In this document: piece by piece, positions 32,609 through 43,600 of the stretch
Position numbering within the stretch: position 1 is the stretch's first letter
Layout: every line of letters begins with the position of its first letter
Assembly: GCF_042100115.1 (NCBI RefSeq)
Contig: NC_091280.1
Span: forward strand, 868,001 to 932,000
From: Alternaria dauci
Lineage: Eukaryota; Ascomycota; Dothideomycetes; Pleosporales; Pleosporaceae
Reading direction: 5' to 3'
DNA: 64,000 nt
Notes under the pieces: generated by a model
What the model was told of the DNA's origin: nothing
The model's input: the letters and a program-made list of their open reading frames with translations, nothing else
Databases searched by the model: none
Position numbers and translations under genes: made by a program

Positions 32609-33823
32609 ATGAAGCAGAAGATACTCGAATGGGCTGGTCCCTATGGCCCCTGGTGTTTAATCTGCTCTCCCGAGACCGAAGAGACGCACGTGATTCTCCC
32701 CTTCGGTCTCGTTACTCTCCCTTCGGAACCTGCGATGAATGCCGCTGGCCGGACTTCAGACCACCCTTTCAAGGACCTTCGTTCCGCCCGTCATGCCCAC
32801 CAACGTTCCAAGAGATACCCCGAGCGTATCTACAGCGGCAACAAGCGGCGTCGCTCCGATAAACCTCGACCCTTACGAGTAGCAGCACTCAAGGATACGT
32901 ACAAGGAAATAGAAAGTCAAGAATGGGAAGGCGATTCGCATGCCGATACGGCACATACAGTGGATATGGAGAGCATAGACGACATAGCCGCCTACTACCT
33001 CTTCGGTAAGAACGCCGGCGTTTTCGAATGCAACAATGAGGGAGACATAATGGCTGGCGAGGACTTTGGATCCTGGGCACGACGACGCATCGCAGAAATG
33101 CGACGGGTCAAGGAACATCGCATACACAGATATGGTGAACCTACAAGCCCTTCGCCGCTATTCGTTTTATCGCATACAATGCGCAACGATTTGCGTCCCG
33201 GCCGCACTAGCGCCACCATCCTCACAGCGCCCTATGCAATCCCCCACGGAACAACCCTACCCACGAGCCTTTCCGACATTCACGCGCACCTCACACTAGC
33301 CTGCGCCCTTACACCGTCCGAGAACCTCAAACAACGCTGTCGAAGCCGCAATTTGCCAGCCTTGCCAGTCATTTATGGTTTCGGCTGGTGGGGCGAATAC
33401 ACTTGGCAATGGCATAGGAACATGTCTGGGTGTTGGTACCTTGGCTACGGGCATGCATGTCAGGAGAACTGCGAGGAACCATGCACATATCCGTGCTGGG
33501 GCCACATGCTGGACAAATGCTACTGTGAGGAGTTTGGTGTGGGGATGGATTGGGAGGTGCCGGCGCCGGAGGATGTGCAGACATGTAGTCTTGCGGAATG
33601 GGTAAGTGGAAGATTGAAGGAGAAGATGGAGCGAGACTACGACGTCCTATGGAGGCTACTGGGAACAGCGAATGAGGACGAAGTAGTCTTCGAAGCTGAT
33701 CCTGGTCAAGAGCGCGAGAACGGGAACTGCTTGGAAGACGAATATGCCATTCTAGAAACGATACACGAGGATAGTGATGCATGGAGTATCATTAGCAGTG
33801 TTGAGGAAAGGCCTTGTTCATAA
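32609..33823 (+). CDS. Orphan protein with Cys-rich C-terminal segment
   Basis: This single-exon 404-aa ORF has no domain I recognise. The N-terminal 100 residues are basic (HAHQRSKRYPERIYSGNKRRRSDKPRP). A middle section reads FVLSHTMRNDLRPGRTSATILTAPYAIPHGTTLP. The most striking segment, about 265-325, is rich in Trp, Tyr and Cys: YGFGWWGEYTWQWHRNMSG, then CWYLGYGHACQENCEEPC and CWGHMLDKCYC. The Cys spacing could bind metal or form disulphides, but there is no signal peptide. The tail is acidic (EDEYAILETIHEDSDAW). It lies between two copies of the same inverted-repeat element, and a piece of its 3' end is duplicated at 34055-34105. The start at 32609 (CGATGAAGC) is the first ATG of the frame. 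It may be a lineage-specific gene; function unknown. Confidence 0.65.
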   Translation: MKQKILEWAGPYGPWCLICSPETEETHVILPFGLVTLPSEPAMNAAGRTSDHPFKDLRSARHAHQRSKRYPERIYSGNKRRRSDKPRPLRVAALKDTYKEIESQEWEGDSHADTAHTVDMESIDDIAAYYLFGKNAGVFECNNEGDIMAGEDFGSWARRRIAEMRRVKEHRIHRYGEPTSPSPLFVLSHTMRNDLRPGRTSATILTAPYAIPHGTTLPTSLSDIHAHLTLACALTPSENLKQRCRSRNLPALPVIYGFGWWGEYTWQWHRNMSGCWYLGYGHACQENCEEPCTYPCWGHMLDKCYCEEFGVGMDWEVPAPEDVQTCSLAEWVSGRLKEKMERDYDVLWRLLGTANEDEVVFEADPGQERENGNCLEDEYAILETIHEDSDAWSIISSVEERPCS

Positions 33824-33857
33824 ACAACAATATGATTCACAAGCATTCACCTACTCA

Positions 33858-33984
33858 CGCTACACAAGGGAAAAATCGAACGCCACCCCTGTAGTTGCCT
33901 AGGTAGAGTATCGCTCTACAAAAGAAGATTATTAGCTCTCCTGTAGTTGCCTACTGAGGTGTTCGATTTTTCCCTTGTATGGCG
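33858..33984. mobile_element. Small inverted-repeat element, copy 2 (two internal units)
   Basis: The ends are inverted repeats of the form CGCYAYACAAGGGAAAAATC followed by GAAC (33858-33881 and 33961-33984), 22 of 24 matching. Inside are two related units starting CTGTAGTTGCCTA; the first also carries GGTAGAGTATC. It lies 35 bp past the stop of the orphan gene. A lone end-like remnant (GGGCGTTCGATTTATTAGG) follows at about 34029-34048. Confidence 0.82.
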
Positions 33985-34054
33985 TGCAGGCATAAATGTA
34001 GAGACCTCGAAACGATAATTGTTAACGATGGGCGTTCGATTTATTAGGACGTGA

Positions 34055-34105
34055 GAAGGCGAATATGTCATTGTAGAGATGATACACGAAGGTAGTGATG
34101 CATCA
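34055..34105 (+). pseudogene. Duplicated fragment of the orphan gene's 3' end
   Basis: About 50 bp here match 33734-33784 at roughly 42 of 49 positions. The translation EGEYVIVEMIHEGSDAS parallels EDEYAILETIHEDSDAW of the upstream gene. Further on, AACAACAACATGATTCA (about 34158-34174) parallels the sequence just past that gene's stop (AACAACAATATGATTCA). The duplicated piece has no start and continues into non-coding sequence, so it is a remnant. Confidence 0.75.
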
Positions 34106-34205
34106 ACAACGGAGAATGTGAACATATATATGAATACATATATTGATGCATGGTTGAACAACAACATGATTCAAGACTCGAATGAGCACTACCTATGCAA
34201 GTCCA

Positions 34206-36057
34206 TCAGACGTCTAACTTCTTCTCATCCACGAGACCGCTCTTTACCTTCTCCGCCCTCTCGGCAGCCCTCCTCTTCTTCGCATCGACTCTTTCCCTAT
34301 CTTCCCTCATCTGCTTGATCAACGCACTCTTTTCTCTTATCTTGTGTCCGTAGAGGTAGAAGACTACCGGGATAGGTATCATTGCGAATTCGATGAGCGA
34401 GAGCATTGTCGCACTCCAGTGCGGGCCAAGGCTCTGATACATCTTTGGGCCTGCAAGGGGAAGGGCGCCACCCATGGCAGAGCGCAAGACGGCATTTCCA
34501 GCGAGAGCAGAAGCGGCGTAGATGCCGTATGAATGTACGAGGTAATTAGACGCGTAAATGAAGACACCACAATTCCCTGCACCAAAGGGAATCCCAGCGA
34601 GGATAGGGAAAATCCAGTGGACGTTTGGAGTACATGTCCTACGCCATATGTATTAGTGGTGTAGCTTTTAAGGACAAGGACTGATTGTGGAACTGTACAT
34701 ACCAGGCAAAGATCATCTCGCCGACCGGAACACAGATTGCAGCGATGACAACCACACTGACCATGGCCTCCGGGTATGGCTTGCCAGTCTCTGGATCCTT
34801 CTTGTGACTGTTGATCATACGGCGAAGCAGAGGCTCTGAAGCTATCGTGATGACACCCCCAATACCAATACCCATATACCCCAGTCCAACAAGTCCAGCC
34901 GACCAACCTCGGAGCTCACCGAAAACAATGGGGTAAGAGACGAAACACAGATACAAGACTCCATAGACCAATGCTATATACACGTCCCAGAAGATGCATA
35001 TCGGTTCGTTGACCGCCATGCTAAGGGGTCGGTAGAGATTTTCGCGTAGCAGAGGCCAGAAGGCTTTCTTTTCGTCGTAGCGCGAGTGGTATCGTATATC
35101 AGAGGTTTCCTTGCGCTTTTTTGCTGACTTGGCGCGAAGGATCGCTGGTTTGTATGTTTCTGGGATCATAAAGACCATGAACCAGGATGTACCAGAGCCG
35201 ATCATGACGACCCAGTTTGTCCATCGCCAACCCAGGGCTTGGAAGACGAATCCGCCGATGAGTGGCCCGATGACAGGGCCGTTCATTGGGCCGAGAGACC
35301 AGATGCTAAACGCGAGGGCGCGATAGTCTTCCTTGGATATGTCAGAAACCGTGCCTGGGGCGTTGGAAATCATGGCTGCGCCTGCAATTGCGCCGAAGAA
35401 GCGCATGACGAGAATCTGGGCTAGATTGTTCGACAGAGCGCATGGTATGATGAGGATTGTGAATGCGGCGACTGCGATCAGGTAGACAGGTCTCCTGCCG
35501 TACATCTCACTAAGTGGTGCTAGGAGTAGCGATCCAATTGCCAGACCACAAAGGTAGGTTGTTATCCCCAAGATTACCAGCGTCTTTGATCGTATGCCAA
35601 ACGTCTCCATCATACCCGGTATGCCGCTTGTGTAACTCGTCGAGTACATAACCACGACTAGTGTCGAAAAGCTCATGAAGAAGACGACAAGGGCCTTCCT
35701 CAACATGGGCCATTCCTCCGGGTCCTCTCCCTCCTCGTAGTCAACTTCGAAGCGCGGGTCTTGGGTTGCATTCGTAGTGACTGTTGCAATCGCATCCTCC
35801 TTGTCGCTAGGCCACGAGTGCCCGGTGTTCCTACTCCAGGTATGATGTATCTCCGGTCGTTGATCTGCTACCGAATTGATCGAGTCGGAATGCGTCGACG
35901 CTGACGATATGGAGGCGCGATCATCGTCGATTTCGGTCTCTTCGATGACACGGGACTTGTCTGACGTATGCGACTTGGTGGACGGTGATGTGGCGTGTTC
36001 GTCTCTTCCTGATGTTGTTGCGACGGCCGTGTCTTTGGCGAAATCGCTCTGCGACAT
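34206..36057 (-). CDS. MFS drug/polyamine transporter, DHA1
   Basis: The 595-aa twelve-helix plasma-membrane antiporter comes from two exons. The intron at 34639-34702 (64 bp, GTATGT...TAG) joins GEMIFAW to TCTPNVHWIFPILAGIPFGAG. The Ser/Thr/Asp/Glu-rich N-terminus of about 130 residues includes DPEEWPMLRKALVVF, typical of the Tpo/Flr/caffeine-resistance group. Motif A is LAPLSEMYGRRPVYLIA, the helix-4 motif is RFFGAIAGAAMISNAPGT, and motif C is SIWSLGPMNGPVIGPLIGGF. The C-terminus is a charged helix (KIREKSALIKQMREDRERVDAKKRRAAERAEK), probably cytoplasmic. It likely exports fungicides, polyamines or metabolites; the substrate is not determinable. It is divergent from the giant gene. Confidence 0.93.
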
Positions 36058-37608
36058 GGCGCAGATAACGGCGCCGATTAAGACCCGACAAAGTACTAAT
36101 AGCGAACCCGCGGCGCAAACGACGAGCTTTTACTGCTGTTCTTGTACAGCAGACACGGAATAATGATAATTGAAACGAGGGCAGGGCGTATCAAGCCAAG
36201 CTGATCGCGGGACGTGAAGCAGAGACTCAACCACAACCTACAGTGTCGCGCCATGCAGCTCGAGACAGGCTAGTCACAAACGCCCTTTCGCACTTTCCCA
36301 TCTTCATTGTGGCGACGACTAACCTAGCGGGAATAAACCCGCATAGAATAGCGGTGATAACTGCTTGCCTGAGCGTGTAGCGGGTTAAGCGAGGAATGCA
36401 GGTGCTGCAGCCGATATGCCGTTTGCGGGTGATGTTTGCCTCGACGGGAGAGCGAAATCGGCGCCAAACACATCGAGCGCCCGTTGTCCTTTAATGGTCT
36501 GATGGGGCGAATTCGAGAAAAGACTGCCATTGCCATTGGAGCAGAGAGGTGGGGGCAGCGAGAACGAGGGCTCTGGTCTGGATAAGTGAGGGGAAGACGC
36601 TATGGAGCTAGTCTTGGAACTAAGCAAGGGGCTGGGCAAACACGAGATGCCTCACGCGTCGTCAAACCTCTGACTACCACTCCTCTCTCGGCCATCGAGT
36701 CTTCGACTCCATCACACATTGTCGCAAAGCTCGCAGAGGGTCGCCGTGGAGATTTATTGAGAGGCTGTGATGTGGATCACGTCTTCGATTTTGCCGCTGC
36801 CCACTCATGCCGCGCCACGACGCGCTCTGACGACGGGCATGCCTGAGCGTCGTCGATGAGCGCCTTGCCGACAAGGAATTCACTCCACACGCCGGAAGAC
36901 TGCTGAAATGAGTCTCCGCCCTGTAGCTCACGATGGAAGCCATCGCATCTAAACTAACACGCATAGGTTCTCTCGCAATATGCACACCAACCCGTCCACG
37001 TTTCTTCATGTCATTTCCGTTCTGTTCTCCTCGTCCAGCCTTGACACATTGATCACTTCTTTGTCTTTCCAGTTCCATTGCGTTGCACAGCATAGCGAAA
37101 TGCTGGGACTCCGTGGCTTTTTCCGCGTCTCTGTCTTTTCATGATTGGAAGGTAGAAACAACGTTGAATGCAGGCGTCTATGATTCGAGTGTCACGCCCA
37201 ATCGCGAGACTCAGCCTTCTCTGTCCTCTTGGAGCTGGCGAGACTGAGGCGTTCTCGCTGCGCCGTACAGCGCCCCAGTCATCAATCCATTGGCTAGCAT
37301 TTCTTTCCCATGCAACCTCTTCACCGGCGGCATGAGGCTGTCGCTCTTGCATCCCGAGAGCAAGGCTCACCGGTCATCGTTCATCGCTGGGAGAGGCCGA
37401 CTGCGCAGTGCTGTCGCCTAACACGGTGATGCTTGGCGTCCACATCAACCTAGTTTCCTTTCCTCATTGAGTAGTCGTGTTTCCAGCAATAACGCGACCA
37501 CCTGCCACTCTTGCAACATCGCAACACCGCACCTTCGCCGTTTTGCAAGCTTTCGCATCCGCAATTACCCCGCCCGCTGCCTCGTTGCAGCAGGCGCCCT
37601 GAGCCGCC
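36058..37608. other. Intergenic between divergent MFS and giant gene
   Basis: Holds promoters for both neighbours. On the minus strand 36385-36639 an 84-codon frame (ending GQRALDVFGADFALPSRQTSPANGISAAAPAFLA) looks faintly coding, but it has no ATG start and no supportable splice partner. Other ORFs are weak. Confidence 0.45.
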
Positions 37609-40600
37609 ATGGCAGCCGCCGTGCGTGTACCATTTCTGCAACAGCAGTACTACCATGTCGCGCTACCCCGCAATGTGCCTGGCGAAGAAGACGGAAACTT
37701 GCGTCGCGTCGAAGAAGCCTTGTTGGAGCGCATGTTGGCCGCTGTCGCCAGACTCGCACCTCATGTCGCTACAGATGTCGCTTCCCATGTCCAAGGACTC
37801 CGGGAGACACTACTCGCATGTCAAGTACTCAACGTGGACGGGACTATCGGCAAGGCGGCGCTGATCAAGGAGCTTCGCCACCTGAGCCATCACAAAATGC
37901 TTGTTTTGCATGTTGCACCTCAAAATTGCGCTTTGCTGGTATACTCTCAAGAACTGTATGTAATCTTCACATATTAGCATTTACTCCACTGACTCTCATA
38001 GGGACCCTGGCGAGCACACAATCGTATTTGAAGCTTTTGAGACATCCGCGACAGCTGACAAGGTGCTTGCTGCCAAAGGTGCCCTGCAATGGGACTGTAA
38101 GTGACAGAACCTTGGACTCGATGCTGCACGCATGCTAATCATTGACCTCAATTGTAGTCCCTGGTTGCGCGGTATCTGTACCGGCTTCAAAATTTCACGA
38201 AGAGGCTTTCCAGGAAGCTCTCGCCACCTTCATCGAACAAGCCAGCAGCGAGTCTGTTACCAAATTTGCTGCTGTCACCTGGAAGGCAGCCGCAACCATA
38301 CCAGAGATTCGAGACACCAGTGACCCCGCTCTCATCTCAGGTCTGTTGATGGCTATACTAGAGGCCAATGGCACTGCGGTCTCGGTACCCTGTCTACGCA
38401 AGCGCGTGCGCGACACAGTCGTCTTTGACAATGCTCTTAGGCCTTGGAGGAGATCCGCTTTCTACCTGGTCTTACGAGTAGCAGTTCAGCGCTACTTGTA
38501 TCATCACTTAGGCGCAGAGGTCGGCAGACTCTACTATAAGACACTGATGTGTCTCTTGCATGCACAGCTACTGGAAAATGTGCTCAAAAGGATACCTCTC
38601 GACGCAGTCTTCTCATTCCGACAGAAACTAGGCCGGCGCCTCGCTAAGCTCACCTCCGACGTCCACGGTGCCAGCAGGTCGTCCACAGGCAGGTGTACCA
38701 ATCTTCTGTCATCTTTCGAAGGCAGCTTCGAGACGATCCTGGCCACGACTGGCGGATATCTAAAGCGAGTCTGGCGCAATCACAGGGAATCGCGGGAACG
38801 ATCCATTCCATTGTTACGCCAATTCGCCCATCCTCGCGAGTTCCAACTCCGCATGACGAACAGCGGCAGGTTCTTGAGAGATGTATTATCTGCACGTCCA
38901 ACCATTTCCAAATCTGAAGAGCGGACATCTACCGAACACTTGCAGTCCTACCTTCAGTCCAAAGCCTCTGTCAAGCCTTACATGAAAGCTGTTTCCAGCC
39001 ATATTGCTTCATCAAAGCTTGTCGAGGATGTGATCCTTCCCGCGAAACAATCAACGCAGTCTGAAGGTCTTCTTGTCATACAAATGAGCAGGGTGATCTG
39101 TGAATACGTAGCCAGAATCAGCGCCATGGACCAAGCGTACCTCAACCAGAAGAGCCAGCATCTCCTTCATGTAATGGAACTTTGGGTTCTTATGGATCGG
39201 GATGCGGTAGCTTGTTATCCCTTACTGGAGGAATACCATCCTGGGTTCGACGCTGATATTTTGGATCCCATTCAACTACTTACGCGCGAGGAGACGATAC
39301 GCGGTCAAGAGGTACGCAAGTACCTACACTCTCGGTATCGTGCACGGTCGAATGCCGAGTCCAAAACCATCTTCGATGATCCTGCCGATGATTGCTTCGC
39401 TGCGCAGTACTTCGACCGCGAAGACCTTCAGGGTGAGCTTCCAGTAATCCGAGAAAAGATTGAACGGGCGGCCGAAATTGCGTGTGACGCTAAGAGCATC
39501 GAATGGGAGGAGAAGAGCCAGCACCATGCGCAAACCATCGACAAGCGAAACGAAAAGGAGTGCATCTATGACACTTTTATCGGTCGGGACGGCATGACTC
39601 AGTCACGGCATCGGCGGCCTTGCGACTGGCATGAGCTCCATAACGAAGCTAAAGCAATTCGGATTCGGATTCACGAACATCCGCTACCAAGCTACGAGCC
39701 AGCGGTCAAAGCAGCACTCTTTGAGCTACAGTGTCCCAAGGTATTTGCTGCGTATAGGGACGCAACATGGCTCTTGCTGTCTACCCTGTGCCACCAAACG
39801 ACTGAGAAGCTCGATAGAATATCGCTTGTCCGTGAATACTCACAGCTTCGTCAATATGTCAACGAGACCAGCTGTCAAGTGACTCTAGGCTCACACAAAA
39901 AGGCCCACCTCGAGTGTCATTACGCCAACTGGGGTTTTCCAATTGGACTGGAAGAGGTCATTCGGACCTGTGGCCTCCAGCCCAGGTACTATGACAGGCT
40001 CGGTGCAATTTGGACGAACAAGTCCATAAAGGCTTCCTTCTGGCATCACGTTCCCATGAGACTTCCCCTCAACTCGCCGCTGCTGTCTCTTGAACTTGAC
40101 TATGCCACGTGGCCAACATCAAATGAAGTCCAAGCAAGCCAAGCCAGGTGTCCTCAAGGCGTTAGTATTCACGAGTTCACTGCGCTTCAAGGTCTTTTGG
40201 TTGGCACTCATTCGAGATGGCTCGATCTTCTCAGGGAGATGGGCTCGACTAATCTCAATTTCTCGTCAGAGTCCACCTGGGTGCTCGTCTTGCGTCTGGT
40301 GTTGCAGCTAGGACCAGACACGGTAGCAGATTCTCTCTACACAAACGTTCATCGCCTTTTATCAAACGATGGCCTCTGCAGCAAGCTCCTACAGCAGGTT
40401 CATTATCGACTCGAAGCGATTCAGCGAAATTGGCGCGAGCCCGTGCAGATGGAAATACTGATTACGATTATGCTCAAAGTCTCTTCCCTGACTCAAAGCA
40501 CAGCGGTTCGTAACGAAGGCATGGGCCTTCTCCGAAGAGCCCGTAAGATCACCGATGGCTGGCGGAAAGAACTACAACCCATGGTGACCGAGGATCCGAA

Positions 40601-43600
40601 CGTGATGCAGTCAGCCATATGGGCTTCTCTCTTGTGCAAGCGGACAATGCACGCTGACGATCCGCAATGGCAGGATCCTGAAAGCCTTCGCATGTATCTT
40701 GATGCTTCTGTCTCACTGCAGTACAACCTGGCTGGTAGCTTCAACGCGATACCATACAACATGCGCAACGCCATCGTACAAGACACACTTTTTGCTTACG
40801 ATCACCGCGAGATTGTGACGAGAGCCATACTGGCAAACCAAGAGACATTTAAAGCAGCTTTGAAAGCAGTATGGTATATACCTGGCAACTACAGACTCAA
40901 GGAGGACAGCTTTCAAGCTGTCCCTGGCACTTGGTACCTGTCATACACGCTGCACTCACTGGCCGAGCAGCATTCATACTTTGTGCATTACAACTATGTC
41001 TATGGCACCTTGCTCATCAACGGACAAGAGATGGGAACACTTCCGCAGTCATACCGTATGGACGAAACCTATCAACACATTCTCGGTACCAAGAATCCGA
41101 TTGTCTACCCTTCTCCCCTACAGGGCATGGATTTCGCGTTATTGGAAGCTGTGCGTGGCCATCGAATTTATCTTGGATATCGCAACAACCGGTTGATTAT
41201 TCGAGCAGACCATGACGGTCACCTCCTCGAATTCATTCCTAGGCATGTCTTTGGGTTGGAAGGTCCTACACTTGATCTTCCTAGACCATTGGTGGAAGAT
41301 TGTTACCACTGGCTTCACGTCTCCAGCGGGCATGTCGAGATTCGCCAAGGCAGTCAATGGGCGTCGAAGCAGATGAATTGGTGGATACGCCGGTACTCTT
41401 CAGGTCTCTACCATGCTGTCCGGCGATTCCAAGAGCCATCGCAGATGACATTGTTGGATACGGGGAGCGATTTAGTCAAGAGCGTCACGCGGATTTTCTC
41501 TCATTTCGAATTCCCATCTCAGATTTTGGTTTTCGCATCGGTCGATGGAAAAGTGCATGTGGATTTGAAGCGGATGGAATTAAGCTTCGACATCAACCAT
41601 CAAGGCTTATTACAGTCACCAAGACTGGGTTCGATCATTCTGCAAAACCAAGATGCGGGCACCTGGTATGGGCTGATGAACAAGATTGTTGTTCAGTCCA
41701 TCGCCAATCATCGCCAAAAGAGCATACTGGTACCTTGGGGCGGAATCCGGGTCTCCAAAGACGGGCCTCATGTGTCTGTTGACATCGAAATGGGGCAAGG
41801 CGTATACCTCAAATACGCGATCAACGATGTTCTAAGACGTATTGATTGTGCGCCTGAACCACGCCTGCTTTACATGAAAGCTCTGCTGCACGCTTACACG
41901 TCCCACGCTATCGCCGACCCGCTGACGCGGCGGACCGGAACGGAGGAAGCCCTCTACCTTCTTCAAACGGGGACTTACCAGCCTTGGAACCCATTGCTGC
42001 ACGATGAGATAGCCACATTGAATCGCATCGCGGAGTTATCGCCAAAGCGAGGGTACTATCCGCCAGACGCTAGATGCATGGAGACGGTACTGTGGCAGCC
42101 CGAATGCACTATCTACATGCAAGACGATCGGTATGCCACTGTTGTCGCGACGATACTGCGAAGATCTGCCGACTTATCTCAGTTTTTCCTCGACCGCGAT
42201 ATCCAAGAGACCATCAAACTGGAACCCGATATCACCCACCTTGCTGCTCGGGCGGCTGGGAGGTCCAACATTCAAAAGAGCAAGAACAATGATAGCCAGG
42301 ATTTTCCCTACAGCGCACGCGATTCTCGTAGAAGTTCGCGGGATCGCTTGAATGTGCTCGAGGTATCAAAGTTGCTCCTTAACTGGGACTCAACTTGCTC
42401 TTCAAACACTTCACTGATCACCCTTCTCCACGATGCTCCAGTTCTGGGTGGCTACGACAAGTATTACCGTAAATTCCTGCTTAGTGATCACCTCGCTGTC
42501 GACATCAAAGCCGAGTGGGGTGCGCTCGCTCAGAAATCACTCCAGTGTAGTGTCGATGACAGATTCAGCCTAATGTTTCTTCTCGGAACCATTGCATTCT
42601 CGCCGGATGCGGACCTGAATCTCTTGCGTGTTCTCATATCTTTCGCAATGATACTGGAGATACGTGCCATACCAGCCCCTAGCCACGCAGCATACTTTCA
42701 TTTCCGAGCCGATGGGGCTCCTCCCGCATCTTACCTAATCTCATTGATAGAGAAAGCACGGATGCCTTTCTCCGAGACAGGCTTCAGGAAGCGCTCGCAG
42801 CTAGTCAAAGCTGAGAGCTTGCATGGTCCGGGTGTTGATAAAGCCTGTGAGTTGTTGGCTGACTCAATCATACAACAATGGCCAGCTTCCGACATCGACT
42901 CGCGGAGATTGGTTGCGATTGACCCTGCATATCTGAACGTTGATCGGGCTCTTGCCGATGTGGCTTCAGAATGGACCCGCCTTACTCGCAATCACGAACT
43001 GTCGCTGTATCTAGAGCAGGTTCAGGGGGTTCTCTCGCGCTTGACTGCTCATCAAACGGAGGCCAGCTTAGTCTTGGAGGTAAAATCTCACACGAAACTA
43101 AGGTCATCTTCCCTGTATCCGGTACGATCGAGGAAGTATGACGACCAGTCACTCTCAGCCTTGATGAAAGCTCGAGTAATCGATATTGAAGGGTGTAGAA
43201 CGACATCGCTTCCTCACACCTCCCGGTCGTATGCAGGAGCTTTGACTGTCAAGTCGGGCAACACTACGAAACATCCTACCAGAATGCACAACTTCGTGGG
43301 TGTTACTCAAACGAAAAAGGCGCCAATGTATCCACGAATAACTCATCTGCCGCCACGAGAGATTGGAATGCTTAGGAGCATCGTTTCCAACTTCAAAGAT
43401 CCGTCTTCTTTCGTGCAATGTAGATATGCGAAAGAGATGGACGCGAGTATTGATGCTCTCCAGAAGCACGTCTTACACGCACAAGATACAGCTCATGTCA
43501 CATTTCCTCAAATCACCACAGCGGATATCTTACCAGCCAAAGATCTCATAGCAGCTGCTGCTGACCACATCCTTTGTTCACTCCAAGATCCGCAAGCGAA

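Noticed and set aside
36385..36639. Minus-strand 84-codon frame with protein-like C-terminus
   Set aside because: No ATG and no upstream exon with correct splice phase could be found.
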